A stretch of DNA of 64,000 nt from Utricularia gibba (GCA_002189035.1 NEEC01000002.1:4549001-4613000), one strand, 5' to 3'. Positions 8,921 to 19,442 are shown, counted from the stretch's first letter. Notes: a model not told the origin generated them from the sequence alone. Numbers and translations are program-made.

Positions 8921-10878
8921 ATGTCGAGCTCTAACAACTCTGTAGAAGAATCAGGTGCTATGGGTGTTCGTTTTGTACTTAATGTAATGCAAGGTGAGTT
9001 CAGGAGACTGTAAAGATGCATGGAGCAAATCCACATCAAACTAGAGGAACTTGATGAATCTCTAAAGAACATCAAAAAGCAAGAAGAGGACAGTGTCTCC
9101 CATGGAAGAACAAGAGTTCCAACACACCATAGCAGAAGGAATTCTCAACTAGAAAAAGATTCAAAATTTGAGGCTGAAGAGGCAAGGCATGGTGAACAAA
9201 GGAGAAACAATAACAATATCCGTGATGAGTATGATTCATCTGATGGTGAAATTGGAGGCGAAATCGTGATGTAAGATATACTGAAAGACCAAGGGTTAGA
9301 CACACACATGAATACAAGGAATTCGATAACATCAAGATGAAAATCCCTTCTTTTCAAGGGAAAAACGATTCAAATGCCTACTTGGAATGGGAGGCTCATG
9401 TGGAGCACGTGTTTGATTGCCACAACTATTCTGAAGTCAAGAAGATCAAGCTTGCTATTGTTGAGTTTACAGTTTATGCCATAACTTGGTGGGATAATGT
9501 AGTACTCAAAAGAAGACGAAATGATGAAGAACCAATTCGCACTTGGGCTGAAATGAAGAGGATCATGAGAAAAAGGTTCATTCCCAGTCACTACCAAAGA
9601 GATCAACACCAAAACTTGCAGAAGCTAACTCAAGGGAGCAAAACCGTGGAAGAATATTGGCAAGAAATGGAAGTGTTAATGATTCGAGCCAATATAACAA
9701 AGGATAGGGAAGCTACAATGGCAAGATTCCTCTATGGTTTAAACAAGTAAATCTCTCAAGTGGTCAAGCTGCAACACTATGTAGAATATTGAATATATGT
9801 TGCACGTTGCCATCAAGATTGAGAAGCAACTAAAGTCTAAGGGACAACAAAGAGACCATCCAAAACCTTCTACCTCGTGGAATGCTGCTGGAAGTAAGGA
9901 GAAGAAACCAAATTATTCTTCATTTGGGAAATCAACCAAGTTTGGACCGATGAAAGAGGGCACTCCAGATACTTGAAACCAGGAAAGAGGATTTAAGTCT
10001 TTTGGGAAAACACGAAATATCAAGTGTTTCAAATGTCTTGGCCATGGCCATATTGCTTCAGAATGCCCAAACAAGAGGACCATGATTCTAAGGGATTCTG
10101 GAGATGTTGAATCTGGAGTTGAGTGTGAAAGTGGAAGTGAAGTACATGAATTAGATTATGAGGAACAACAACCTGTCATTGGTGAAACTTAGGTAACAAG
10201 AAGGACTTTAGCCTTGGGTGCTAAGCCAATGGAGGAGCAATGCGAAAACTTATTCCATACACGTTGCTTTGTGCATGGGAAGGTATGCAGCCTAATAATT
10301 GATGGAGGCAGTTGCACAAATGTTTCTAGTACTCTCATGGTGGATAAACTCCAACTTCCTACTCTCAAACATCCAAATCCCTACAGGCTTCAATGGTTGA
10401 ACGAAGGAAGTGAAGTAAAGGTCAATAAACAAGTTCTTGTTGCTTTCCAAATTGGAAAGTATCAGGACGAGGTTCTTTGTGATTTAGTACCCATGCATGC
10501 TGGACACATACTCTTGGGAAGGCCGTGGCAATACGATAGGAAGGTGATCCATGATGGCTATACTAACAAGTATTCCGTTTCTATGAAAGGAAAACCTATC
10601 ACATTGGTGCCTTTATCTCCAAAAGAGGCACACAAGGATCAACTTAAGATTGCTGCTGCTATTAAATCCTTTGGTGAGTTGAGGGATGAGAGCTTGGGAG
10701 AGAAAAAGAGATATCACGAGAAAGGAAAAGAATATTTAAAAAAGAGAGTGAAAAGAAAGACGTGAATGAAGAAGTTGTGAGAAAAAAGAAATGGAGTGCC
10801 TTGTTGCAAGAATGAGTGATGTGAAAAGAGTGTTACATGCAAGAAATCCCTTTCTTTTGGTCTTGTTTAAAGAGCCTT
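8921..10878 (+). pseudogene. gag: Gag and protease region of gypsy O, broken
   Basis: ATG at 8921 begins MSSSNNSVEESG. The capsid core matches that of gypsy A: MKIPSFQGKNDSNAYLEWE, ITWWDNVVLKRR, WAEMKRIMRKRFIP, VEEYWQEMEVLMIRA. Zinc knuckle CFKCLGHGHIASEC at about 10020-10065 and protease [11 protein letters not shown] at about 10290-10325 follow, the latter within an open frame 10214-10765. Stops occur at 9011-9013 (TAA), 9272-9274, 9748-9750 and about 9790, and there is a frameshift near 10710. Copy 3 (42661 on) has CAA and GAA in place of the first and third stops, so these are recent in this copy. After LFKEPL the reading is lost at a 78-bp duplicated filler. Confidence 0.82.
10105..10182 (+). 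repeat. 78-bp source segment of a duplicated filler
   Basis: A 78-base piece of the acidic spacer between zinc knuckle and protease. An identical copy sits at 10879-10956, immediately before the antisense Athila fragment. The same pair occurs in copy 3 at 43870-43947 and 44646-44723. Confidence 0.85.
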
Positions 10879-10956
10879 TGTTGAATCTGGAGTTGAGTGT
10901 GAAAGTGGAAGTGAAGTACATGAATTAGATTATGAGGAACAACAACCTGTCATTGG
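10879..10956 (+). repeat. 78-bp filler copy at the Athila junction
   Basis: Exact repeat of 10105-10182, out of place in the pol reading and ending at the first base of the antisense Athila segment. Such displaced local copies are typical of template switching during double-strand-break repair or reverse transcription. Confidence 0.85.
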
Positions 10957-11766
10957 GCACTTCCACCATCAGGGGGTTCCGTCTCCTCTGTGGCTGTCGA
11001 ATGGGCTTTGTCCCATCCTCTATGTAAATCCTATGAGTGCAAATAGAAGGGCTGATTCCCTTGATGTTAGCTAAGGTCCAACAAATTGCTTGTTTGTGCT
11101 CTTGAAGCACAGCCTTAAGCTTCTCCTTCTGTTCCAAGATTAGTGAATTAGAGACAATAACAGGTAGGGTCTCATCATCACCAAGAAACAAATATTTCAA
11201 ATTTTCGGGCAAAGTCTTTAACTCTAATGATGGTGCTCGAACAACGGAAGGCACTAGCGGCTCGCTAGGTGTTTCCAAGCTAGAAAAGAAACATCCTGCA
11301 CGTGAGGTTCATTAGGTGGATCATTTGAATGATTAAAGACTTAAAGCTCAGCAAGAGAAAAGTCTTCATATTGAGAAATCTCCGTGTCTAAATCAGATTC
11401 GGGCCCTTGTTCATGGATCATCGCATAGTGATCAGTTTCAGTTTCGCATGTGGAGATCGCATGTATCTCATTGATCTGATCAGGATGCTTCATGGCTTTG
11501 TCAAGACTGAAGTCTAGCACCTATCCATCAAACTGAAAACTGATGGTGCCTTCTTGTACATCAATCTTTGTACCTGCACTAGCCATGAATGGTCGTCCTA
11601 AAATAATGGACTCCAAAAACTTAGGATTATCACTTTCCATGGGAATAACCAAAAAGTATGTTGGAAAAACTAAATCTTTAACATGAACAAAAACATATTC
11701 TATTCTACCATCTGGTGTAACTTGTGATCTATCTGCTAATTGGCATACAACATTCGTCGGTTCAAG
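10957..11766 (-). pseudogene. Antisense Athila fragment (protease end to start of RT)
   Basis: Read on the minus strand from 11766: EPTNVVCQLADRSQVTPDG, FLVIPMES, ILGRPFMA, then LELKTLPENLKYLFLG, ETLPVIVSN, WTLANIKGISPSICTH and PIRQPQRRRNPLM. These are the protease C-terminal half and the linker to RT of Athila-type gypsy elements. The piece has no start or end of its own. It nearly matches 44724-45530, where the Athila reading continues on into the rest of Athila-M; here it stops at ggttcaag (11759-11766) and gypsy O pol resumes. Copy 3 lacks four bases (tgta) present here near 11020. Confidence 0.85.
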
Positions 11767-14346
11767 TGGAAGAATTGCCTAGATTACTACCATATCGAGG
11801 AATAGAACATCAAATTGACTTTGTTCCTGGTGCTCAGATCCCAAACCGAGCTGCTTTTAGGGCCAATCCCGAAGAAACAAAAGAGAACCAACGCCAAGTG
11901 GAAGAACTCATGGCTAAGGGGTTGGTGAGGGAAAGTGTGAGTCCATGCTCAGTTCCAGTATTATTGGTGCCAAAACATGATGGAACATGGAGAATGTGCA
12001 CTGATTGTCGAGCCATCAACCAAATAACGATTAAGTACAATCATCCTATACCTAGGCTTGATGATATGTTAAATGAATTACATGGACCATCCATTTTCTC
12101 TGCGTAGTGGATATCATCAAATTAGGAAGAGAAAGGGGATGAATGGAAAGTTGCTTTCAAAACTAAGTTGGTTTATATGAATGGTTGGTTATGCCTTTTG
12201 GATTGACTAATGCACCTAGTACTTTCATGAGGTTAATGAATCATGTATTGCGTCCCTTTCTTGGTAGATTTGTTGTTGTTTACTTTGATGATATTCTTGT
12301 GTATAGTAAGACACTGGATGAACATAGATGTCATTTATGTGAGGTGTTGTTCGTCTTGAGAAAAGAGTATTTGTATGCTAATATCAAAAAGTGCGACTTT
12401 TTCACAAACAAAATCTCTTTTCTTGGCTATATTGTAAGTGATGCAGGAATTTTAGTAGATGAAGAAAAGGTGAAAGCAATTAAAGAATGGCCAACTCCTA
12501 CCACAGTTGGAGAAGTGCGCAATTTCCATGGATTCGCTAGCTTCTACCGTCGTTTTGTCATGGATTTCAGCACAATTGCTGCACCTTTGAACGAGGTTGT
12601 GAAGAACAATGTTCAATTTTGATGGAGAGAATCACAAGAACATGCTTTCAAGACACTTAAGGATAAGCTTAGCTCAGCGCCTTTACTTGCATTACCTGAT
12701 TTCTCTAACACGTTTGAAATTTAATGTGATGCTTCTGGAGTTGGAATAGGTGTTTTTCTCATGCAAGGAGGTCGACCTATTGCCTATTTCAGTGAAACGT
12801 TGGGTGGAGCTACACTCAATTAGCCAACTTATGATAAGAAGTTGTAATCACTGGTAAGAGCACTTGAAACTTGGAAACATTATTTTTGGCACAAAGAGTT
12901 TGTTATCCATACAAACCACGAAAGTTTGAATCATGTCAAGAGTCAAAAAAATCTCAATAGAAGACATGCAAGATGGGTGGAGTTTATTGATATCTTTCCT
13001 TATGTTATCAAATACAAGAAAGGTAAGGAGAACATTGTTGCAGATTTATTGTCACGAAGGTACAAACTTTTAACTACTCTTGATGCTCAAATTCTTGGAT
13101 TGTCAACAATAAAAGAATTTTACAGTCTTGATGATGATTTTAAAGATATTTATCTTTCATGCGAACATAAACCTCTTGAAAACTTCCATAGGCAAGATGA
13201 TTTTCTTTTCAAAAAGAATAGATTATGTATTCCTCAATGTTCAATTCGTGAGTTTTTAGTCAAAGAGGCTCATGGTGGTGGTCTAATGGGGCATTTTGGG
13301 GTCACCAAGACGATGGAAATGCTTCAACAACACTTCTATTGGCCACACATGAGAAAAGATGTGGAAAGAATCTATGGAAGATATTTGGTGTGCAAGAAAG
13401 CTAAATCAAAATCAACTTCTCAAGGACTGTACACTCCTCTTCCTACTCCTCTTTACCCTTGGATTGACCTTTCTATGGGTTTTGTTTTAGGATTACCAAG
13501 GACTCAAAAGGGAAAGGATTCAATATTTGTAGTCGTGGACAGGTTCTCCAAGATGACACATTTCATTCTTTGTCACAAGGCTGATAATGCTTTCATATTG
13601 GAGATTTATTCTTTAGGGAAATTGTTAGGCTTCATGGTATGCCACTTACCATTGTAAGTGATCGTGACACAAAGTTTCTCAGCCACTTTTGACGCACACT
13701 TTGGGGTAACTTGGGAACAAAGCTTCTTTTCTCTACCACTTGTCATCCTCAAACTGATGGACAAACGAAGGTAACAAATCGAACCCTAGCTACCCTACTT
13801 CGTGCCATCATCAAAAAGAACATTAGCACATGGAAAGATTGCTTACCTCATTTTGAGTTTGCATACAATAGAGTAGTACACTCTTCTACTCGTTGTTCTC
13901 CTTTCGAAATTGTGTATGGTTTTAATTCTCGTGCTCCTATAGACTTGTTGCCCATGCCATCTAATGAATTTCGTAGTTTTGATGGTGCTAGGAGAGCAGA
14001 TGCCATCAGAACACTACATGAGAAGGTTCAAAATCAACTGGAAGCCAAAAACAAGGAGTATGCAGCTAAAGCGAATAAACATAGGAAGAAAGTTACTCTA
14101 CAACCAGGAGATTGGGTTTGGGTACATTTTCGAAAGGAAAGATTTCCAAGCAAGAGACATTCAAAGCTTTCACCTAGAGGAGATGGACCCTTTCAAGTCA
14201 TTGAGAAAATCAATGATAATGCTTATAAGATTGATCTTCCAGGTGAGTTTTCAGTGCACTCCACGTTCAATATTGCTGACTTGGTTCCTTGTGATGTAGA
14301 TGGTGAAGATTCAAGGATGAATCTGCTAAAAGAAGGGGGGGGGGGA
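11767..14346 (+). pseudogene. pol: Pol of gypsy O: RT, RNase H, integrase, decayed
   Basis: Reading resumes at [18 protein letters not shown], just before RT. RT keeps [30 protein letters not shown] and YFDD (about 12280), but the [13 protein letters not shown] block is damaged by a deletion and frameshift near 12105-12185. RNase H has lost frame and carries stops between 12620 and 12925 (for example TAA in the FEI-CDASG block). Integrase is readable at 12926-13657 (HHCC region [11 protein letters not shown], although the first Cys reads Tyr) and 13711-14346 ([13 protein letters not shown], where the catalytic Glu is Lys). The C-terminus [14 protein letters not shown] to FNIADLV matches gypsy A. 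Non-functional. Confidence 0.85.
14335..14345 (+). other. Polypurine tract of gypsy O (run of 11 G)
   Basis: aaaagaa followed by eleven G residues two bases before the 3' LTR: the plus-strand priming site. The run length sets the frame between pol and the LTR-encoded tail; with eleven G the frame ends at TGA at the LTR edge. Confidence 0.75.
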
Positions 14347-14916
14347 TGATGAGATCATCGATGCTATAAATTATCTCAATGAAGATAAAGGACACAATAT
14401 CAATAATACTCCATTGATTTCAGTTGGGCCAATCACTAGATCAAGAGCAAAAAGGAATCAAGAAGTGCTTAAGAGCTTATGGGCCAATCAACTAAGCTAT
14501 GAGGTGTTTGGCATGGAAATTCAACATTCTCAAAGTGGATCAACTTGATTAGAGAAGTCTCATTATTACCAAATACATTATTATTACTACTTTTCCTCCA
14601 ATAAGTCCCAATCCTTCATCTATATAAGAAGGTCTTACTCTTTTTTTGGACAACTTTGATTGTAATCACTTTTGAGAGCTATTCTTCTTCCTTGAGTTCT
14701 TGTAGAACTTAAACTTATCAAGCCTCGCTTGTGGTGTCTAGTGTGTGGTTTATCACTTCCAATTCCTTCCTTGATTCTGTGAGTGTGGTACCATTTCATA
14801 GTTTGGGTTGCAAGGATCTTTCCATACTTGAGGGCCAACTTCTTTTTCTTGTGGGATTGCTTCTTTTCAACCAAGATTTGGTTTGCCAATCACTTGTTGA
14901 TTGGAGGGTCGTATCA
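14347..14916 (+). repeat. 3' LTR of gypsy O
   Basis: 570-bp partner of 1397-1965. TATA box ctatataagaagg at about 14620-14632. Its first part is coding-like: DEIIDAINYLNED and GPITRSRAKRNQEVLKSLW (about 14349-14482), parallel to the tail in the gypsy A LTR. It is followed by the target repeat ttcat. Confidence 0.88.
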
Positions 14917-15887
14917 TTCATGGATGGAAAGTGCATCACATGGATGTGAAGACTGCTTTTTTGAATAGTGTGTTGGAGGAGGTTGTTTTTATTGAACAAC
15001 CAAAGGGCTTTGAAGTGTCAGGTCATGAAGACAAAGTATTGAAGCTAAAGAAATCTCTCTATGAGTTGAAGCAAGCTCCTAGAGCATAGAATGAACGCAT
15101 GGATAACTTTCTCCAAGGTGTTGGTTTCATGAAAATATACAGTGATTACTCACAATATGTTAAAGGAAAGGGAGATGAACGTTTATTTGTTAGCCTATAT
15201 GTGGATGATCTTATGATTACTCCAGTGATGAAAGTAAGATTGAAGAATTCAAACCTCTACTCAAAAATGAATTCAAGATGACTGACCTTTGAATGATGTC
15301 TTACTACCTAGGCATGGAAATTCATCAACTTGCAGGTGTTGGAACATTCATGTCTCAGAAGAAGTATTGTAATGAACTTCTTGAAAGGTTCGGGTTCAAA
15401 GATATCAATCCTTCAAAAACCCCCTTGTATTACAAACAGGTCATTGGAGAAAAATAAGAGCCCTATAGTCTGGTTTTCAAAGAAACAAAAGGTGGTAGCC
15501 CAATCAACAGCTGAAGCAGAATACATCTCAGCAGCATGCACTTTGAACTACTGTGTTTGGTTGAGACAGATATTAAACGAACTTGAATTCACACAAAAGA
15601 AAGCTACAAATCTTCTTATGGATAATCGAGATGCAATCTCCATTGCCAAGGATCCAATAGACTTCAGCAAAGCCAAACACATAACAATAAGGTATCATGT
15701 CATAAATAATTACATCAAGGAAAAGAAGATCAACGCGCAGTATGTTGAGAGTGGGAATCAGCTTGCTGATGGGCTTACCAAAGGTTTGAACAGAGTTCAA
15801 TTTGAGCTAGCAAGGAAGAACATGAATCTCATGACTATGGAAGACTTTCCCAATTTGGGAGATCTCGGTTTGGGGGGGGGGGGGGAG
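14917..15887 (+). pseudogene. copia-1 pol, 3' half (RT end and RNase H)
   Basis: RT continues HGWKVHHMDVKTAFLNS, EQPKGFEV and LKKSLYELKQAPRA, hits a stop where the family has W or Q (tagaat, about 15088), and keeps the catalytic SLYVDDLMIT (about 15195-15225). A deletion then fuses the region after DYKQVIGE to NKSPIVWFSKKQKVV; copia-2 keeps the missing stretch (TTYRSMIGSLIYIQQTRPD onward). RNase H has QSTAEAEYISA, MDNRDAISIAKDP and ESGNQLADGLTKG. Ends at NMNLMTMEDFPNLGDLG before a 14-G polypurine run at 15872-15885. Confidence 0.85.
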
Positions 15888-15981
15888 TGTTGCAGATCAG
15901 CCTCAATCAAAAACTTGAAGGTGATCTCATAAGATTTATCTCTTTGTTCCTTACCAAGACATTATCTTCCTTGCATCAACA
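15888..15981 (+). repeat. 3' LTR of copia-1, internally deleted
   Basis: Begins tgttgcagatcagcctcaat and ends ttgcatcaaca. It matches both ends of the 215-bp LTR of copia-2 (52948-53162) but lacks about 120 bases of its middle. Confidence 0.75.
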
Positions 15982-16874
15982 CATTGCTCCCTGGATCGAG
16001 AACTCCCTTCGAAATCGACGCTGCCTGTAGGCCCTACTCCTGCACCTCGTTTCGTTTGAAGACATTTGAGTAGCATTTCATCCAGAAAGCATGCTGTATA
16101 GTTGCCGCGGTCTGAGCTGAAAAGAGACATGGTCCATTCGTGGCTCTTGTCATCGCTGGTGATACACACCGAATGCTGATCTCAATGTATTGAGGTGACG
16201 GATAGCTGCACCGAGAAATGAGCTTTGGCAAGAGCGAGCGCAATGTGCTTGTGTTTAAAATTGATGCAAATGAGTTGATCGAGCATGGTAGGAGATTGGC
16301 TGCTCCCGCTTTTAGTGGTGCTTCGGAACGTGCGAGAAGATGAGGTTTCGCAGGAGTCCAGTCACGTCTAGCCTGGGTGCTTTATCTCGTGCTCGTCTGC
16401 AGAAGCTTTGTTACCGTTCGTGTGAAAACCTCGCTCATCTTCTCTCGTTCTGTGCTACTCGAGGGAGGAGGACTAGTCGTGTTGCCCCATTGGGGTGTGG
16501 CGGCAATCATCCATGTCTCTTGTTCTAAGGGTAGGCATACGGACCGTGGGTTTGCAAGAGTGCGGGTTTAGTGCGTAGAAGAAGTAAACTTGGATACCTT
16601 TGTGGATGTCAATTACCATCACTCGTTTCATACCAACAGGTTCAAGTATCGTTTATGTGGAAAGCTCCTTGGAAAGAGTTTTGAGCACGTCAACGGGTGA
16701 ATTCTATTTGGAATTGAAGGAGAACGAAAGTGAATGCTATTACGATTTCCATACCGCATACCCTGATAGGTTTATCATAAACCACAAGAAACATGGCTTT
16801 CTCGAGATGACACACCTCGTATGAAACCGACCAATCGTTCTTTTTGTGAAAACTACGATATGAAACCACGCATC

Positions 16875-17330
16875 TATTGGGTTTCTCGTAGACATCGTAT
16901 CTCTCAAAAGCAGTCAAATTTTTAAAATTTTTAGAAACCCCAAATGCAGATCTCCATACATCAGACGTAAGGATATTCAAAAAAGCTTTCAGATGACTCT
17001 TAGCACCATTTCCTAAACAATTTAGGCAATGGTGCCTAATCGACACCCACAAATAGGTTCTAGTAATCTCATTACATCAACGGTAAGAATCATTGCCTAA
17101 ACAATTTAGGGAACTCAATGTGTGCCAGCTTATCCGTATTTGTGATATCCTCATTTCATAAATACTCTAGCCAGGGAGTTTTCAGCTTGAACATAAATGC
17201 TCGAAAAATCTAACATTATGATCTCAAATGATATGAATTTGATGATATGAATTTGATCACAAATCAAAGTAAATATCAAAAGATAAGATTTGCCAATGAG
17301 TTGATTGTATCTAGAACACATACACTAACA
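16875..17330 (-). mobile_element. Repeat E, copy E1 (LTR-like, internally deleted) inserted in D1
   Basis: Flanked by gcatc at 16870-16874 and 17331-17335. The minus-strand reading starts tgttagtgtatgtgttctag and the element ends with the complement of a TG/TA pair, giving TG...CA architecture with one mutated terminal base. D2 has the unoccupied site (gcatcttg at about 50882). E1 lacks the middle portion present in E3 (47081-48580). Likely a solo LTR or a small non-autonomous LTR element. Confidence 0.7.
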
Positions 17331-17519
17331 GCATCTTGTGCAAAAATGTGGAGGACCACCCGTTTCTCATACCGCACTAAACCCCTTCCTACAACGTCTC
17401 CCTTGCTTCCATCAAACACGACACCACCTCCTTGAAACTTAAACGGTGTTTTTGTGTTGTAGAAACTTGTGAATGTTCAAATATTTGCCTTTTCGATTAT
17501 TGCCTTTCAACATTAGGTC

Positions 17520-18163
17520 TCAAAGTGGAACATGGTCTTCATATTCAGTACATCCTTGCACCCTATGTGCACCTTGTTCGAGAATCGACATTTGGGCTAG
17601 CCTATTAATTACACCTGCCCCGTAAATATGTGTACCCGTGCTTGTGTTGTTGTTTTCGTATGGTGTTGATGTGCCTGTAGTTGTATTATTCTCGTGTACG
17701 AATGGATTCGCAGCATAAATTGCCCCCACGCCTTCCACCATCTTTAATGTGGGTAAATATGTGCATATTGCATGCATGCCACAAAATTGCTAGCTGAATC
17801 AACCGGAAAATCTCTAGGAATGTTGGGATTAGTGTAGAAGAGTTTCTCCTTCAAGTTTCCATGAGCCTTCCCCCTCATCGTGCATCTTCCAATTGCACGT
17901 TTACCATTGGAATGGTCATCTTTTGCAACCTCCTCTCCTGCGTCCCAAACATCAGCATTCCGGGGGCCATCTCTCCTTCTCAAAATCGAGGCAACTTCAC
18001 TAACTGCAAAACAACAAGGATGTTGTGTTTCCAATCGCCTAGATCGATTCATGTGAGTTCGTATGCCCTCTTTTGAGAGGTCCGCACTCACTGTAGTGAG
18101 TGTCCGTATACAAAGGAACAAGATGCATTGCCTCTTCCCAAGTCGGAATGACAAAAACCCCAA
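17520..18163 (-). pseudogene. Unidentified protein-like remnant in repeat D1
   Basis: Two minus-strand open frames (18163-17744 and 17777-17520). They read RRRDGPRNADVWDAGEEVAKDD, GRCTMRGKAHGNLKEKLFYTN and PNIPRDFPVDSASNF, then MVEGVGAIYAANPFV and GCTEYEDHVPL. D2 carries the same segments (51534-51044) with frame disruptions. I do not recognise the family; the mix of stops and short exon-like blocks suggests fragments of a captured host gene. Confidence 0.35.
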
Positions 18164-18420
18164 AATGAAACACCAAAGCTCAAGTAATCAATGCATATTG
18201 AACTGGGTGTGCATTTGGTTATGTGTTCCCTCCCTATTCTTAGGCACTACCTATTGCGCAACTAGTAATGGGGAGCACCTCCAAGAGCCACAAAACAACA
18301 TCGAGAAGACTCTTATGCTCATGCAGACTCTTGTGTCAGGCTGCACAATGATTCCACTGTGAACCCGGTGGGTTGATGTACAAGGAAGTTTTGTGGTTCA
18401 TGAAATAAAAGGGGGAGCAG

Positions 18421-18600
18421 TATCTCGGCCAAATGGTTCCAGCGAACCGTCGGTTCCAAAACCGCGGTTCGCCATGGGCAACGGTTCCGGTTTCGGTTCG
18501 GAATTGTATCCGGAAGGCTTGAATTGAACCGAAATCGAGTTTTACGAACCGAACCGTAACCTGAACCACGGTTACTGTTCATAGATGCTTTCCAGGCACC
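18421..18600. repeat. GGTTC-rich stretch
   Basis: Dense alternation of ggttc and gaacc motifs (for example ggttccaaaaccgcggttcg and cgaaccgaaccg), partly self-complementary. D2 lacks it, so D1 departs from D2 here. It could be the end of a DNA transposon or a satellite fragment; no terminal repeat or target duplication was seen. Confidence 0.4.
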
Positions 18601-18889
18601 AATATGAATCCTTATGGGTGTCTGGAAGTATAATTTTTTAATAAATATTAAATATTTAAATATACTTTTTTTAAAAAAAATCAATATATTTATACGAAAT
18701 TTTTTTTTTCAACTATATTTCTAATAAATTATTTTTAGTTTAAATCTTTAATATTTCTGAGAAAATATTTTTTTTTTATTAAAAAGTAAATACATTCAAA
18801 GAATTTACTCTTATAGTTTCACAGAAAAATGAAACTTAACAATGTTATATTAACATCATCTGTAAAATTAGTAATTTGATGAGAGTTTA
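18601..18889. other. AT-rich spacer
   Basis: Very AT-rich sequence with A and T homopolymers. No gene or repeat could be supported. Confidence 0.5.
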
Positions 18890-19440
18890 ATATAATAATA
18901 TGAAATAAATAAATTTGGTATAACTTCAATATATAATAAATAATTTGGTATATGTTTAATATATAATATAATACGAAATAAGTTAATTTCACTAAAAATT
19001 AATAAATATTGTTATCATCCATTTTGTAATTCGTATGATTCTTTTTTATGTTCAATTTTATAATTAATAGAAAAAATATGATTCAGTTATTAAAAATATT
19101 AAGCGATACCTACGCATTAGATGATTTCGTAGGACGTATAAAAAAATGATACGAAATAATTTTCTAGTAACGGCACCTACTAAATAAGTACTTTGGTAGG
19201 AGACAGCCATAATAATACGAAATAATTCAATTTTACTAGAAAAAACAAATATTGTTGTTATCTCTTTTGTAATTTGTATGTTTGCTTTTTATGTTTAATT
19301 TTATGACTTTCATAAAAAATGTCAATTGGTTATTAGAAAATTAAGCGGAATGTGCGAAATAATTAGATTCTCACGATTGAAATATAATGCTATAAAATAA
19401 GTCAAATCTTTTGAAAAAAAAAACACAACATTGTTACTGA
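18890..19440. repeat. Degenerate tandem array with a period of about 240 bp
   Basis: Units starting near 18966 and 19212 share taatacgaaataa, atattgtt-ttatc, ttttgtaatt-gtatg and tttttatgtt-aattttat in the same order; weaker partial units start near 18897 and 19350. Identity is visibly imperfect, so the array is old. It lies just downstream of the minus-strand gene remnant at 19443-20940. Confidence 0.5.
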
Positions 19441-19442
19441 CT

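Larger units (their letters stand above)
1397..14916 (+). mobile_element. Ty3/gypsy element O (CRM-like chromovirus), inserted in copia-1
   Basis: LTRs of 569 and 570 bp (1397-1965 and 14347-14916) begin tgatgagatcat and end gtatca. The flanks are ctcat (1392-1396) and ttcat (14917-14921), a 5-bp target duplication with one mismatch. Removing the element restores the copia RT reading (ala-ala-his-gly-trp). Inside are a tRNA-Met primer site, a leader carrying gypsy A (2617-8864), gag (8921 on), protease, an intrusive antisense Athila piece (10957-11766) and RT to integrase up to a G-rich polypurine tract. Pol order and the integrase C-terminus point to a chromovirus. Multiple stops make it defective. 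Confidence 0.88.
287..15981 (+). mobile_element. Ty1/copia element copia-1, 5'-truncated and split by gypsy O
   Basis: The element starts inside the integrase C-terminal region at about 287, runs into reverse transcriptase (RT) to 1396, is interrupted by gypsy O (1397-14916), resumes mid-codon-accurately in RT at 14917 and ends with a short 3' LTR (15888-15981). The 5' LTR, gag, protease and most of integrase are missing. The order integrase before RT is diagnostic of Ty1/copia. A related minus-strand copy (copia-2, 52948-56820) covers both halves without the interruption, which proves that the two pieces belong together. Confidence 0.85.
15982..18420. repeat. Dispersed repeat D, copy D1
   Basis: Sequence shared with 24975-25828 (D3), 50584-52947 (D2) and 57413-57790 (D4). 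It is interrupted by E1 (16875-17330). The first part has a plus-strand coding-like stretch (SFGKSERNVLVF, ANELIEHGRRLAAPAF near 16220-16325) conserved in D2 and D3. The second part has minus-strand coding-like stretches. I find no terminal repeats, transposase or polymerase motif and cannot assign a class; a non-autonomous element carrying captured gene pieces is one possibility. Confidence 0.6.
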
